Part shown: piece by piece, positions 36,001-44,181 of the stretch
Position numbering within the stretch: position 1 is the stretch's first letter
Layout of the letters: each line of letters begins with the position of its first letter
DNA from: Nocardia vulneris
GTDB lineage: Bacteria > Actinomycetota > Actinomycetes > Mycobacteriales > Mycobacteriaceae
Assembly: GCF_001613425.1 (NCBI RefSeq)
Contig: NZ_BDCI01000004.1
Span: 372,001 to 436,000, forward strand
Direction: 5' to 3'
Length of the DNA stretch: 64,000 bases
Made by a program: the position numbers and the translations under genes
The notes under the pieces: model-generated
The model's input: the letters and a program-made list of their open reading frames with translations, nothing else
Databases searched by the model: none
What the model was told of the DNA's origin: nothing

Positions 36001-36116
36001 GGTGCAACCCAGATGGACACCTGCATCGGCACCGATGCGCCGTAGATCGCGGGTGTGATCCGTTCGCCGAGTACTCGCCCGAGGCGATCTTCGATCAATC
36101 GACGGTCGTCGTGCAT
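33096..36116 (-). CDS. GH38 alpha-mannosidase
   Basis: The product has 1006 residues, the usual size of class II alpha-mannosidases. The zinc site motif GHAHIDSAWLWP lies near residue 256, and the nucleophile Asp is in WVEADTNMPGSE near residue 333. N-terminal beta and C-terminal jelly-roll regions surround the catalytic barrel. It removes alpha-mannose by a retaining, zinc-dependent mechanism. There is no signal peptide, so it is cytosolic, like Ams1-type enzymes. The ATG at 36116 has GGGAG 8 bases upstream; the ATG at 36131 has none. No sugar transporter is adjacent. Confidence 0.9.
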   Translation of the reverse strand: MHDDRRLIEDRLGRVLGERITPAIYGASVPMQVSIWVAPDEPVPVAEGLAAPRTPTAPGAAWGAPWGTSWLTVEGTVPAAWAGKTVEAIIDVGFDRNMPGFQCEGLVYLPDGSPVKGLHPRNQWVRVGSPAVGGEHVLLHVEAASNPIIPFFGPTPLGDKSTAGTEPQYRLGRMDLAVFHDDVWHLVQDLEVLGELMHEMPEDPARRYDIVRAIERALDAIDLQDVPATAAAARACLAEALAQPAIASAHRISAVGHAHIDSAWLWPLRETVRKVARTTANMTALLAEDPEFVYTMSQAAQYDFVKQQRPEVYAKVKAAVAEGRFVPAGGMWVEADTNMPGSEAMARQFVHGKRFFLAEFGIENEEAWLPDTFGFAAGLPQIIKAAGSKWLLTQKISWSQINKFPHHTFLWEGIDGTRIFTHFPPVDTYNCSMAGREIAHAARNFKDKGRASMSLAPTGWGDGGGGTTREMIAKAARMKDLEGSPKVLWDKPADFFARAEAEYRNPPVWVGELYLELHRATLTSQAKTKQGNRRNEHLLREAELWAATATVRKRAAYPYEALDRLWKTVLLHQFHDILPGSSIAWVHREAERTHAAVTTELTALIDQAHRQLGGDQAGPNVFNPAPHAWRAVPAGGAGPQQSEAPCTVAERAGGGFVLDNALLRVEIDARGLVVSVFDLAQQREALPPQTPANLLQLHPDLPNSWDAWDVDLFYRNRVTDLTDADFVVAETDSPIDAVVRVGRSFGSSKIEQTLTLRAGARSLDIDTRVDWYETEKFLKLAFPLDIHADRYASETQFGHLYRPTHTNTSWEYAKFEACNHRFVHFAEPGWGVGLVNDSTYGHDVTRTVRPDGGTTTTVRASLLRAPRFPDPETDHGTHDFRHALLPGASIGDAVAAGYRINLARPTAGVADPVAPLFTVDNDAVVTSAVKLADDGSGDVVLRLYEAHGGRATALITPDFETTGQQVCDLLERPLSGAVPVLVESGGVRVRLRPFQLVTLRFTRPAA

Positions 36117-36237
36117 GGCGGTGGCTCCCATCGGATCAGGCGCTGATCATCGATCTGCCCCATTCTCCGTGATGGTCCTGTGCCCGCCGTGAATTCCCGG
36201 GAAACGGCGGTTCGGCGGCGCGGGCGGACCGGACCGG

Positions 36238-37209
36238 CTACGACTGTCGTCGTCTGCGCGCCTTCAACCTGCGCCGGGCCAGGAATCCGAACACCAGCAT
36301 CATGATCGTGCCGCTCGCCGGCGCTTTGATGACCGAGCGAGTGTGCGGCGCGTACCTGGCCGCGGTGTCGTCGGCCTCCAGCCAGCCGGTGTACTGACCG
36401 ATCTCCACGCCGACGAGCTTGGGGTTGTACGAGTGGGCGAGCAGGCCCGCCCGGCGACCGCCGGATGGCAGACCGCCCGGCACGAACAGCTCGATACCTG
36501 CTTCGCCGCGGCCGGTCACCTCGACCGGAAGCACCATCGGGTAGCCGTCGGCATCCCGGTAGCCGAGCAACCGATAGGGCAGTCGCGCAATCTGATTCGC
36601 GGATTTCAGCACGTCCACCCGGGGCACGATGCCCTTCGCCGGACGGATCTGCGGGGGCACCTGCTCAACCGGTAGCGGCGCGCCGTAGACCACCGGCCGC
36701 TCGGCGGCGTGCAGGTCGGGCCAGCACACGATCCGGGTCACCGTGACCTCGACGAGCACGCGATCGTCGTAATAGGCGCTAAGCCAGCGGTCCCAGAAGG
36801 CGCCGCGACGCCGCTCGCCCATGAACGGCGCGGACTGGGCGCCGATCTCGTCGAGCACCGCCCGATCGGGTTCGGGATCGAAACGGGCCGTGCCTTGCAC
36901 GAGCACGTAGCGCCGGTTGGCAGGATCGCCGAGACCGTGCGCGCGGCTGTGAAAGGCCAGGGCCACTTTGGGCTCGCGCTCGATCCGGTCCAGTTTGCGG
37001 CCCATGCCGAGCGAGGTGGTGAAACCGATTGTCCCCGTTGCCCGATCACGCAAACCGATGGGCGAGACCGCGGTGACCACCGCGCCCGCGGCCGGGGTGG
37101 AATAGACGAGGCCGGCGGTGAGATCGCCGGCGAGGATGTCATCGATCTCGTCCGGCCAGGTCACCGACCCGCCCCGAGCGCGACCATTGATGTCGAGAGC
37201 ATGCGACAT
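36238..37209 (-). CDS. pyridoxamine 5'-phosphate oxidase-fold protein
   Basis: The product has 323 residues. The N-terminal half has a split-barrel flavin-binding fold (TGTIGFTTSLGMGRKLDRIEREP then VALAFHSRAHG and YVLVQGTARF). The C-terminal half resembles a second copy with lower conservation, and the end is strongly basic after a hydrophobic stretch (MMLVFGFLARRRLKARRRR), possibly a membrane anchor. It could bind FMN or F420. The ATG at 37209 follows AAGGGGG. It is 91 bases downstream of the FAD oxidase gene, probably in one operon. Confidence 0.7.
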   Translation of the reverse strand: MSHALDINGRARGGSVTWPDEIDDILAGDLTAGLVYSTPAAGAVVTAVSPIGLRDRATGTIGFTTSLGMGRKLDRIEREPKVALAFHSRAHGLGDPANRRYVLVQGTARFDPEPDRAVLDEIGAQSAPFMGERRRGAFWDRWLSAYYDDRVLVEVTVTRIVCWPDLHAAERPVVYGAPLPVEQVPPQIRPAKGIVPRVDVLKSANQIARLPYRLLGYRDADGYPMVLPVEVTGRGEAGIELFVPGGLPSGGRRAGLLAHSYNPKLVGVEIGQYTGWLEADDTAARYAPHTRSVIKAPASGTIMMLVFGFLARRRLKARRRRQS

Positions 37210-37300
37210 GACGTAATCCCCCTTTTCGAACGGCATTTCGTACTGACATCGAGAACCGGCGTGGCCGCAGCCGCGGCTGCGGCCACGTTCGGTCGGTGGT

Positions 37301-38749
37301 TCAGCGGCCGGACTTCGGGTCGAGGACCGGGAAGTTGCTGCGGAACACACCGTGCGGGTCCGCGCTGCGCTTGATATCGCGCAGCCGGGCCAGCGTGTCG
37401 GGAGTGAAGGCGTCCGCGGCGGTCTGGCCGGGACCCAGCAGGGTCAGCGGCGTCCGACGGCTGCGGGACGAACCGAGGGCGGTGAGGTAGTCCGCCATCC
37501 GAGTCTCGTTGGCGGCGGCCATATCCGGGGTGACCTCGGGCGCGATCAGGCCGATGTAGTACGGGGCGGCGACGGCGCCGGCCGGAGTGTCGGACGCGCG
37601 CGCGAGGCGGCCGCCGAGATGGCGGACCTGCACCGCGGCGACCGGCGCCATCGGCTTGCCCAGCAGGCCGGCGACGTCGGCGTCGGTGAGCCCGTTCAGC
37701 AGTTCGATCTGCGAGCGGATCGGACTGGGCTCGGCGGGTTCCCCGGTGATGGTGCCCAATTCGGCGATCGGCAGCACTCTGCGGGTATCGCGCATCTTGC
37801 CGTCGATACCGTCGAACGGACGCAGCAGCGCCTGCCCGGCCGCCTCGTCGCCGAGATAGGTGACGTCGAGGCCGACCATCGGTGGGGCGCCGTCGAATTG
37901 GAGCAGGCTCCACCAGAGCGTCAGCTCGTCCGGAGCCGTGGCGGTCACCTCGCGGAAGGCGGCCATCACCTGCGGCGCCCGGTCGGCGGACCACAGCACC
38001 TTGCCGCCGTACAGGGCGGGAGCCGGGTGCAACCCGAACTCGATCGTGGTGACCAGCGCATAGTCGCCACCGCCACCGCGCAGGGCCCAGAACAGATCCG
38101 GCTCCGTCGCGGCCGTCACCCGCCGGGTGCGTCCGTCGGCGTCGATGATCTCGAACGCGGTGACGCTCTCGGCGGCCCAGCCGAATTTGCGTGCGAACCA
38201 GCTCAATCCGCCGCCGAGGGTGTACCCGGTGATGCCGACGCCCGGCGCGCTGCCCGCCACCCCGGTCAATCCGTGCGAGCTCGCGATCTCCTGCACCTGC
38301 CCCCAGGAGACGCCGGCGCCGACCCGGGCGGTGCGCGCGACCGGATCGACGCGGATCTCGTTCAGCCGCTTGGTGCGTACCAGAATCGTTCCGTTCACCG
38401 CCGGCGAGGGATTGTGTCCGTTCGGCTGGACTGCCAAGGTACTGCCAGCATTTTTGGCATACCGCACAAGCGCGGTGGCATCCTCGGCGTCGGCGAGTTC
38501 GACGACGGCGCGCACCGACTGGTCGACCGTCAGATTCCACGGCTTACGAGCGAGGTCGAACCCCTCGTCGCCGGGCAGCAGCACTCGCCCGCGCACGGCG
38601 GATCGCAGCTTCGAATCATCTCCGGGGGCCGCCTCCGTACCGGAGCCATCGGTCGTGCACGCCGCTACCGCGAGCCCGCTGCCGACCACCAGCAAGCGGC
38701 GGCGGCTCAGCTCGAACGACCCACCCTTACCGTCCTGACCTGCACTCAT
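37301..38749 (-). CDS. Tat-exported FAD-linked oxidase (BBE-like)
   Basis: The product has 482 residues. The leader has a twin-arginine motif (SRRRLLVVG) and a lipobox-like LAVAAC, so it is a Tat-exported, probably lipid-anchored protein. The PCMH-type FAD domain has AVQPNGHNPSPAVNG near residue 110 and GVGITGYTLGGGLSW near 175, and a short berberine-bridge-type C-terminus ends the protein. The usual HxxC double-anchor is not complete: the His position reads NGHNPS. Such enzymes oxidise alcohols, sugars or alkaloids with O2. It is divergent from a TetR gene with a clear operator between them. Confidence 0.8.
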   Translation of the reverse strand: MSAGQDGKGGSFELSRRRLLVVGSGLAVAACTTDGSGTEAAPGDDSKLRSAVRGRVLLPGDEGFDLARKPWNLTVDQSVRAVVELADAEDATALVRYAKNAGSTLAVQPNGHNPSPAVNGTILVRTKRLNEIRVDPVARTARVGAGVSWGQVQEIASSHGLTGVAGSAPGVGITGYTLGGGLSWFARKFGWAAESVTAFEIIDADGRTRRVTAATEPDLFWALRGGGGDYALVTTIEFGLHPAPALYGGKVLWSADRAPQVMAAFREVTATAPDELTLWWSLLQFDGAPPMVGLDVTYLGDEAAGQALLRPFDGIDGKMRDTRRVLPIAELGTITGEPAEPSPIRSQIELLNGLTDADVAGLLGKPMAPVAAVQVRHLGGRLARASDTPAGAVAAPYYIGLIAPEVTPDMAAANETRMADYLTALGSSRSRRTPLTLLGPGQTAADAFTPDTLARLRDIKRSADPHGVFRSNFPVLDPKSGR

Positions 38750-38770
38750 TCCATTCCTTCCACGAGGTTC

Positions 38771-38801
38771 ATTACGAAACGATACGCACTCGTTTCATAA
38801 T
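38771..38801. promoter_or_regulatory. TetR operator between FAD oxidase and TetR genes
   Basis: ATTACGAAACGA (38771-38782) and TCGTTTCATAAT (38790-38801) form a 12-bp dyad with one mismatch and a 7-base gap. A further half-site TTGTTTCGTAA occurs at 38825-38835. All lie between the divergent start codons, so one repressor can control both directions. Confidence 0.6.
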
Positions 38802-38824
38802 TGGAGATGCGATACAGAACACGC

Positions 38825-38859
38825 TTGTTTCGTAACTCCCGCGCCGCTACGCTGTCGGT
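38825..38859 (+). promoter_or_regulatory. promoter of the TetR gene, probably leaderless
   Basis: TTGTTT (38825-38830) and TACGCT (38848-38853) are spaced 17 bp and read as -35 and -10. The start point would be about 38860, the first base of the GTG start codon. No ribosome-binding site is present, which agrees with a leaderless mRNA. The -35 box lies inside an operator half-site. Confidence 0.45.
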
Positions 38860-39504
38860 GTGTCGACACAACAGAGCGGCGAGCCCAAAGCGAAACCCGG
38901 TGGTAGGCCCCGGGATCCGGATCGCGATCGCGCACTGCTGGCCGCCGTCAGCGAGATCCTGCCCGAGGTCGGCTACGACCGGCTGACCATGGACGCCGTC
39001 GCGGCCCGGGCCGGCGCGGGGCGGGCCACCGTGTATCGACGCTGGAAGGACAAGTCGGAACTGGTCCGCGACGCGATCCAGGCGCTGAGCTGGGACGAGC
39101 CGCTGCCCGACACCGGCAGCCTGCGTTCGGATCTGATCGCCGTGGGCGCCATGTATCTCGACCCGAGCAGTCAGCGGGATTCGATCCTGTCCGCGATCGC
39201 TTCGGCGATCAAACGCGATCAGCAATTGCGCGAAACCGTCGAACGCGTTATCTCGCAACCGCGCCGGGCAGCCTATGCCGCCATCGTGCATCGGGCGTGT
39301 GAACGCGGCGAGATCGCGGCGGGAGCCGATACCGAACTCATCGCCGACGTCGTGCCCGCGATGATCTTCTATCGCCTGCTCGACAAGGAAGAACCAATGG
39401 AGGGCGCATATTTCGAGCGGGTGATCGATTCCCTGGTCATTCCGCTGCTCACGGGATATGCGGGCGCGCGACCGCAAGGCGCGACCGAGAAAACTGACAA
39501 ATAG
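38860..39504 (+). CDS. TetR family regulator
   Basis: The product has 214 residues from GTG 38860. The HTH lies at about 30-75 (YDRLTMDAVAARAGAGRATVYRRW), followed by a C-terminal domain of the TetR_C_11-like type that ends near residue 195. It probably binds the palindrome at 38771-38801 and controls both itself with the downstream reductase and the divergent FAD oxidase/PNPOx pair. The gap to the reductase gene is 26 bases, so the two are likely co-transcribed. Confidence 0.85.
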   Translation: MSTQQSGEPKAKPGGRPRDPDRDRALLAAVSEILPEVGYDRLTMDAVAARAGAGRATVYRRWKDKSELVRDAIQALSWDEPLPDTGSLRSDLIAVGAMYLDPSSQRDSILSAIASAIKRDQQLRETVERVISQPRRAAYAAIVHRACERGEIAAGADTELIADVVPAMIFYRLLDKEEPMEGAYFERVIDSLVIPLLTGYAGARPQGATEKTDK

Positions 39505-39530
39505 CTGTATCAGCCGGTGGGAGAAGCAAG

Positions 39531-40214
39531 ATGAGGTTTGTTGTATTCGGTGCCAGTGGGCCGACCGGACTACAGGTCATCCAGCAGGCAATAGACAAGG
39601 GCTATGAAGTGACCGCAGCGGTCCGCCGCCCCGGCGAATTCCCGCTCACCGCACCGAATTTGCGAGTCGTCCAGGTGGACGCGCTCGAGGCCGAATCGGT
39701 GAAGAACGCGGTCGCGGGCCAGGATGCGGTGATATCCATTCTCGGCGGTAAATACACGATGAAGCCGGTATCGATATTCTCCGAAGGTCTGGGAAATATC
39801 TTGCCCGCCATGCGGACCCATGGTGTCCGCCGCCTGGTGTGCGTCAGCTCCGTCTGCGTCGCGGGTAAGGCCGCGCCGGGCGAGACGTTCCTCTTCCGCA
39901 CGGTCCTGCTGCCCATCCTGCTCACCCTGGGCCGCACCGCCTACTTCGACATGGGCCGGATGGAGGACATCGTCGAGAACAGCGGCCTGGACTGGACGAT
40001 CGTGCGCGCCTCGGGCCTGTTCGACGCCGACCGGGTCACCGACTACACGATCGGCCCGTCCGGGATCCCCGGCCGCTACACCGCACGCGCCGACCTGGCG
40101 GACGCGCTGTTGCGCGAGGTGATGGAGAACCGGAACGTCAAAGCGTCGGTCGACGTGGTCACCACCGAGGGCGTCCCACGCCTGACCGACAGCTTCAAGC
40201 GCGGGCAGAAGTAA
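39531..40214 (+). CDS. NAD(P)H-binding reductase (NmrA/atypical SDR)
   Basis: The product has 227 residues. The N-terminal motif FGASGPTGLQVIQQA binds NAD(P), and VRRLVCVSSVCVAG and LDWTIVRASGLFD are typical of atypical short-chain reductases related to NmrA and flavin reductases. The Tyr-Lys pair of classical SDRs is not evident. GGGAG lies 7 bases before the ATG. It probably shares a transcript with the TetR gene, so it may turn over the inducer. The substrate is unknown. Confidence 0.8.
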   Translation: MRFVVFGASGPTGLQVIQQAIDKGYEVTAAVRRPGEFPLTAPNLRVVQVDALEAESVKNAVAGQDAVISILGGKYTMKPVSIFSEGLGNILPAMRTHGVRRLVCVSSVCVAGKAAPGETFLFRTVLLPILLTLGRTAYFDMGRMEDIVENSGLDWTIVRASGLFDADRVTDYTIGPSGIPGRYTARADLADALLREVMENRNVKASVDVVTTEGVPRLTDSFKRGQK

Positions 40215-40247
40215 CCGCCCCCGATGATCCGGCGAGGCAGCGCACCG

Positions 40248-40961
40248 TCAGCCCGTATCGACCATCGGGTGGTGCGCGGCAGGGTAGGCGTCGCTGACGA
40301 GTTTGAAACCGACACCGCGCACCGAGATGATCCATTCACTGGCGCCGAGCTTGGCGCGCAGGCTGCTGACATGCGTATCGGCGGTGCGGCGCGACCAGTT
40401 GTGGCCCCAGACCGCGCGCATGATCTCGGCCCGCGGCACCACCCGCCCGCTGTTCTCCGCCAGCAGGACCAGCAGGTCGAACTCCTTGCGGGTGAGCGCG
40501 ATCCGGCGGCCGAACACGGTGACCTCGCGGGCCAGCGCGTCGATGCGCAGCGGTCCGTGCTCGAGCGCGGGCTCGGCTCGGCGCACCCGGGCCGACCGGC
40601 GCCACATCAGCGCCTCGACCCGGGCCGCGAGTTCACGGAAGTGATAGGGCTTGGCGATGTAGTCGTCGGCTCCGGCCTGCAATGCGAGCACGCAATCCAG
40701 TTCCGACTTCCGTTCCGCGGTGACGATTATCGGTACGCCGCACTCGGCGACACTCCGGCATACATAAAGACCATCCATATCCGGCAGTTCGAGACTCACG
40801 ATAACCAGGTCATAAGCGGTACACGCGTCCACCGCCGCCAGACCGGAATCGGCCTCCGCAACTTCGTAGCCATGCCGGGTCATATATTTGGCAAGTTCCG
40901 CCCGCGATGCCGGGTTACCGTCGACAATCAGGATTCGTTGCCCAACAGACCACCTCGTCAT
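40248..40961 (-). CDS. OmpR-type response regulator, atypical receiver
   Basis: The product has 237 residues. The receiver (about 8-120) keeps the Thr (IIVTAE) and Lys (YIAKPY) of the family, but the phosphoacceptor Asp is Ser (VIVSLELPDMDG) and the acidic pair reads VDG rather than VDD. The winged-helix output domain (about 140-230; LTRKEFDLLVLLAENSGRVV, then TADTHVSSLRAKLG) is intact. No histidine kinase lies nearby. Regulation by ligand binding rather than phosphorylation is likely, as known for JadR1. It is divergent from a related regulator at 41638. The start at ATG 40961 is approximate. Confidence 0.8.
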   Translation of the reverse strand: MTRWSVGQRILIVDGNPASRAELAKYMTRHGYEVAEADSGLAAVDACTAYDLVIVSLELPDMDGLYVCRSVAECGVPIIVTAERKSELDCVLALQAGADDYIAKPYHFRELAARVEALMWRRSARVRRAEPALEHGPLRIDALAREVTVFGRRIALTRKEFDLLVLLAENSGRVVPRAEIMRAVWGHNWSRRTADTHVSSLRAKLGASEWIISVRGVGFKLVSDAYPAAHHPMVDTG

Positions 40962-41637
40962 CGCGCCCGTACTTCGCTCACCCTGGTGAGTAATCGGACC
41001 CTGTGTCGACTTCCGTTGTCCGGACTGCACGTCGAAATACCCCCCAAACTTTCCCGCATTGGAGCACGGCGACCGATAAAACCGCGCCCCACCTGGGACG
41101 CCCGTCGGACCGGAGGTCGCCGTCCGACGGCAAGGCCGACAGTACCACAGGGGTTAGGCCCGAGCCTGACCACGAAAGTGTGGGCATCACTACGAGATAC
41201 GCGGACTGACAAGTTTAGTTCGTATTGTTCGAAAGCTGGACCAATAGCTTGTCATCTACTATCCGCGACGCGCGGGAATCCGGCGCGTATATCGACATAC
41301 GTTGCGTCACATGACAATACGAAGACCTCGGATCATCCCATCTGATAGGATCTCCGGGCATCATAGAGCGAACGGAGGGCACTGCCAAATCAACACTGCC
41401 ACAACGTAATTCGACCTTTCCCCAGCCTACCCCAGCCCAGCTGCCCAGCGTCGAGCAGCCCGGCTATCGCGTATTACATTCCGGCCACGGAGCACGCGGC
41501 GTGCCACCCGGCCAGGAAAGGCCAGCGCGACAAGTAATTCCACAAGAACTGTGCAGCCGAGCCCGACGGCGCGTCCGTCGGAGCAATGCGCTCACCCACC
41601 GCAATCTGCAGTACGAGCTGTGATGTATCGGGGGATT
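40962..41637. other. long divergent intergenic region between two response regulators
   Basis: No gene is supported in these 676 bases. The middle (about 41200-41420) is noticeably AT-richer. It holds TGACAAG at 41207-41213 facing CTTGTCA at 41248-41254, a dyad with a 34-base gap, and another TGACA at 41312-41316. Such a long regulated region suits two global or cluster-linked regulators. I see no clear small RNA. Confidence 0.4.
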
Positions 41638-42369
41638 ATGGAGCTACAATGTTTCGACGCCGACCGGTCGGCGAACCACCACATTCTCTTGGTGGAAAGC
41701 AATGAGGCAGAACGGCGGTCGCTGACCGAGCGACTGGTTCGGCACGGTTATACGGTGACCGCGGTCGATACCGCGGGCAGCGCGCTGGAGTGTTACCACA
41801 ATGCCGATCTGGTGCTGCTCGATGTCGATCTGTCCGATCTCGACGGTATCGAGGTCTGCCGCGCCATCCGGGACACCAGCGCCGTCCCGATCATCATCGT
41901 GACGGCCCGGGATTCGGTCCTCGATCGCGTGCTCGGATTGCGTTCCGGCGCCGACGACTACATCACCAAACCGTACGGCGCGCGAGAATTGATCGCGCGG
42001 ATCCAAGCGGTCTTGCGCCGATTCGTGCCCGATGAATGTATGGCGCCCACGCCGGTCACCGCGACCTCGATCCGGCACGGTCCGCTGTCCGTCGACGCCG
42101 ATGCCCGACGCGTCGAATTGGCCGGCGATCTCGTCAAGACGACGAGAAAGGAATTCGACCTGCTGTACCTGCTCGCCTCCAATCCGGACAAGGTCATCGA
42201 GCGCAGCACCATCACCGAGGAGATCTGGGACGGCACGCTGTCGAGCCGGACCGTGGACACCCATATCAACAGCCTCCGCAAGAAGCTGGGCACGAGCGAG
42301 TGGATCGTCACCGTGCGTGGTATCGGCTTCCGCTTCATCGGACACCGATACGACGCACAGCACGCATAG
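41638..42369 (+). CDS. OmpR-type response regulator, JadR1-like atypical
   Basis: The product has 243 residues from ATG 41638 (GGGGG just upstream). The receiver keeps the phosphoacceptor position (VLLDVDLSDLDG), Thr (IIIVTAR) and Lys (YITKPYG), but the acidic pair is VES instead of VDD, so Mg2+ binding and phosphorylation are doubtful. The winged-helix domain (about 145-235) is typical and would bind direct repeats. It is the only complete regulator touching the polyketide cluster on this side and converges with the SnoaL-like gene by 5 bases. A role as cluster activator is inferred. Confidence 0.8.
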   Translation: MELQCFDADRSANHHILLVESNEAERRSLTERLVRHGYTVTAVDTAGSALECYHNADLVLLDVDLSDLDGIEVCRAIRDTSAVPIIIVTARDSVLDRVLGLRSGADDYITKPYGARELIARIQAVLRRFVPDECMAPTPVTATSIRHGPLSVDADARRVELAGDLVKTTRKEFDLLYLLASNPDKVIERSTITEEIWDGTLSSRTVDTHINSLRKKLGTSEWIVTVRGIGFRFIGHRYDAQHA

Positions 42370-42374
42370 CCCGG

Positions 42375-42806
42375 CTACGGCCGGCTCCATGCGGAAGTGA
42401 AGGTGAAGCGGCGCATCCGCCACCCCGCCGCGGTGCGCACCGCGGCGGCCGTGCCGAATCCGCCGAACGAGGTGTGCCCGGCCGGGCCCGCGGCGGCCCC
42501 GATGTGCACCGCGGTGAGATGTGCCGTCACCGTGGCGGTGTCGCCGTCGCACACCACCCGGTGGTTGCCGCCGAGGTGGTGCGACCGCGGAAACTTCTCG
42601 TACGCCATGCGCTGGAACTCGCGCAGCTCGGCCATGCCGCGAAACGTGCCCTGGGGAAAGACGAGTTCGGCATCGTCGGTGAACACCGCATCGAGCCATG
42701 CGTCGTTGTCCCGGTCGAAGTCGAGGTGGTGCACGTAGCGGTCGAAGAGCTCGACCAGCTCGGCCTTGTCGAGGAAAGCGTGCAGACGCTGTTGAACATC
42801 AACCAT
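42375..42806 (-). CDS. SnoaL-like NTF2-fold protein of the polyketide cluster
   Basis: The product has 143 residues. The N-terminal helix AELVELFDRYVHHLDFDRDNDAW followed by AVFTDDAELVFP is typical of the SnoaL_4/bile-acid-dehydratase-like group of NTF2 proteins. In aromatic polyketide pathways related folds act as ring cyclases (SnoaL, AknH) or hydroxylation helpers (SnoaL2, AclR). Its ATG overlaps the stop of the 2,3-dehydratase gene by 8 bases, so it is the last gene of the minus-strand cluster operon. Confidence 0.75.
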   Translation of the reverse strand: MVDVQQRLHAFLDKAELVELFDRYVHHLDFDRDNDAWLDAVFTDDAELVFPQGTFRGMAELREFQRMAYEKFPRSHHLGGNHRVVCDGDTATVTAHLTAVHIGAAAGPAGHTSFGGFGTAAAVRTAAGWRMRRFTFTSAWSRP

Positions 42807-44181
42807 GGTGTGCGAAATCCTGATTCAGCGAAACGGCCCCCGCGTTGAGGCAGGACAGCAGCGTCCTGGCCTGCACGTTGAGGTAATGACCGTGGCCCGC
42901 GAGCCAATTCAACTGCGCGGGGGTGGCCCAGCAGTAGTTGCGCGGCACTTCCAGCGGCAGGTCCGCCTCGACGAACATGTAGCGGCTTTCCGCGTTGAGA
43001 AACCGCCCCCCTTCCTCGGAATGCACTACGTCGTAACGGATCTGGTCCGGACCCGCGTCGCGGACCACATCCAGGAACGGCGGTCGCTGGTCCCAGTTGG
43101 CAGGCACGCACTGTACGGTCGGCGCCAGCTCGACCGTGTCGAGGAAGCCTGCCTCGACCTTCGCCTGCACCAAAAGGTGTGGCAGGCCGTCGATCCGGCG
43201 GAACACGAAGGCCGCGATGCCTTGGCCGTGCGGCTCGAACAGCGGCTGGGTCCAGGAGGTGACCTCCCGGCTGCCCGCCTCCACCTCGACCGCGATGAGC
43301 CGGAAGAATCGGTCGTCGGCGCGGCCGATATGGGTTTCGCCCCGGTGCCAGCCGCCGACGTCGGCCAGCGGCATCAGCGAGATCTCCACGTCGTGCCGGG
43401 CGCGCTCGACGGTGAACCACGATTGCAGCTCGGCATCCGAACGCAGTGCGACAGCACTGGTTCCGTTCATCGGGAAGGTCGCGATCACGGTGCGCGAGTC
43501 CATGTTCACCACGTTGTCGGCCTGCAGCAGTGCGCCGATCTGGCCGAGGGTCAGCCAGCAGAAGTCCGGATGCACCGGGACGTCATCGGTGGTCTCCACC
43601 AGCATGTTCCGGTTCGACTTGCGATAGAACCAGGCGCCGTGTTCGGACTGGAGCACGTCGGCGAGCACCCGCCCGGCGCCGAGATCGGCGAAGTAGGACA
43701 GGTATCGGACGTTGCTCCCGCGATGCACGCCGGTGTAATTGCTGCGCGTGGCCTGCACCGTCGGCGAGAGCTGGAGCAGATTCCGGTTGCCCGGCTCCAT
43801 CTTCGCCTGCATGAGAAAGTGCAGCACACCGTCGAATTCCTTGGCCAGGATGCCGAGTATCCCGACCTCGGGCTGCAGGATGATCGGCTGCTGCCACGAC
43901 CGCACCGCCCCTTCGTCCACCTGCACCGAGAGCCCCTCGACGCTGAAGAACTTTCCGGTGCGGTGCCGCATGTTCCCGGTGTCGGGCGCGAAGGACCAGG
44001 CGTCCATCTCGCGAAACGGTATGCGGCGCACCTCGAATCGGTTGGCGGCCGCCCGCCCCGCCAGCCACGCCGGAAAGTCCGCCGTGCGCAGCCACGCACC
44101 GGCCCCGGTGGCCGCGGCCGACAACGCGAGCCGCTCCGACAGGTCCTCGTCGGAGCGGGTCCGGACGGAGCGCACGCTCAC
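42799..44181 (-). CDS. NDP-hexose 2,3-dehydratase
   Basis: The product has 460 residues. Two tandem halves repeat the same pattern: [30 protein letters not shown] near residue 140 and [28 protein letters not shown] near 350. This duplication is diagnostic of the TylX3/DnmT/EvaA family, which removes water from NDP-4-keto-6-deoxyglucose to begin C-2 deoxygenation. The GTG at 44181 overlaps the aminotransferase stop (GTGA). With no 3-ketoreductase in the cluster, the 3-keto product would pass to the neighbouring aminotransferase, as in the daunosamine route. Confidence 0.9.
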   Translation of the reverse strand: MSVRSVRTRSDEDLSERLALSAAATGAGAWLRTADFPAWLAGRAAANRFEVRRIPFREMDAWSFAPDTGNMRHRTGKFFSVEGLSVQVDEGAVRSWQQPIILQPEVGILGILAKEFDGVLHFLMQAKMEPGNRNLLQLSPTVQATRSNYTGVHRGSNVRYLSYFADLGAGRVLADVLQSEHGAWFYRKSNRNMLVETTDDVPVHPDFCWLTLGQIGALLQADNVVNMDSRTVIATFPMNGTSAVALRSDAELQSWFTVERARHDVEISLMPLADVGGWHRGETHIGRADDRFFRLIAVEVEAGSREVTSWTQPLFEPHGQGIAAFVFRRIDGLPHLLVQAKVEAGFLDTVELAPTVQCVPANWDQRPPFLDVVRDAGPDQIRYDVVHSEEGGRFLNAESRYMFVEADLPLEVPRNYCWATPAQLNWLAGHGHYLNVQARTLLSCLNAGAVSLNQDFAHHG

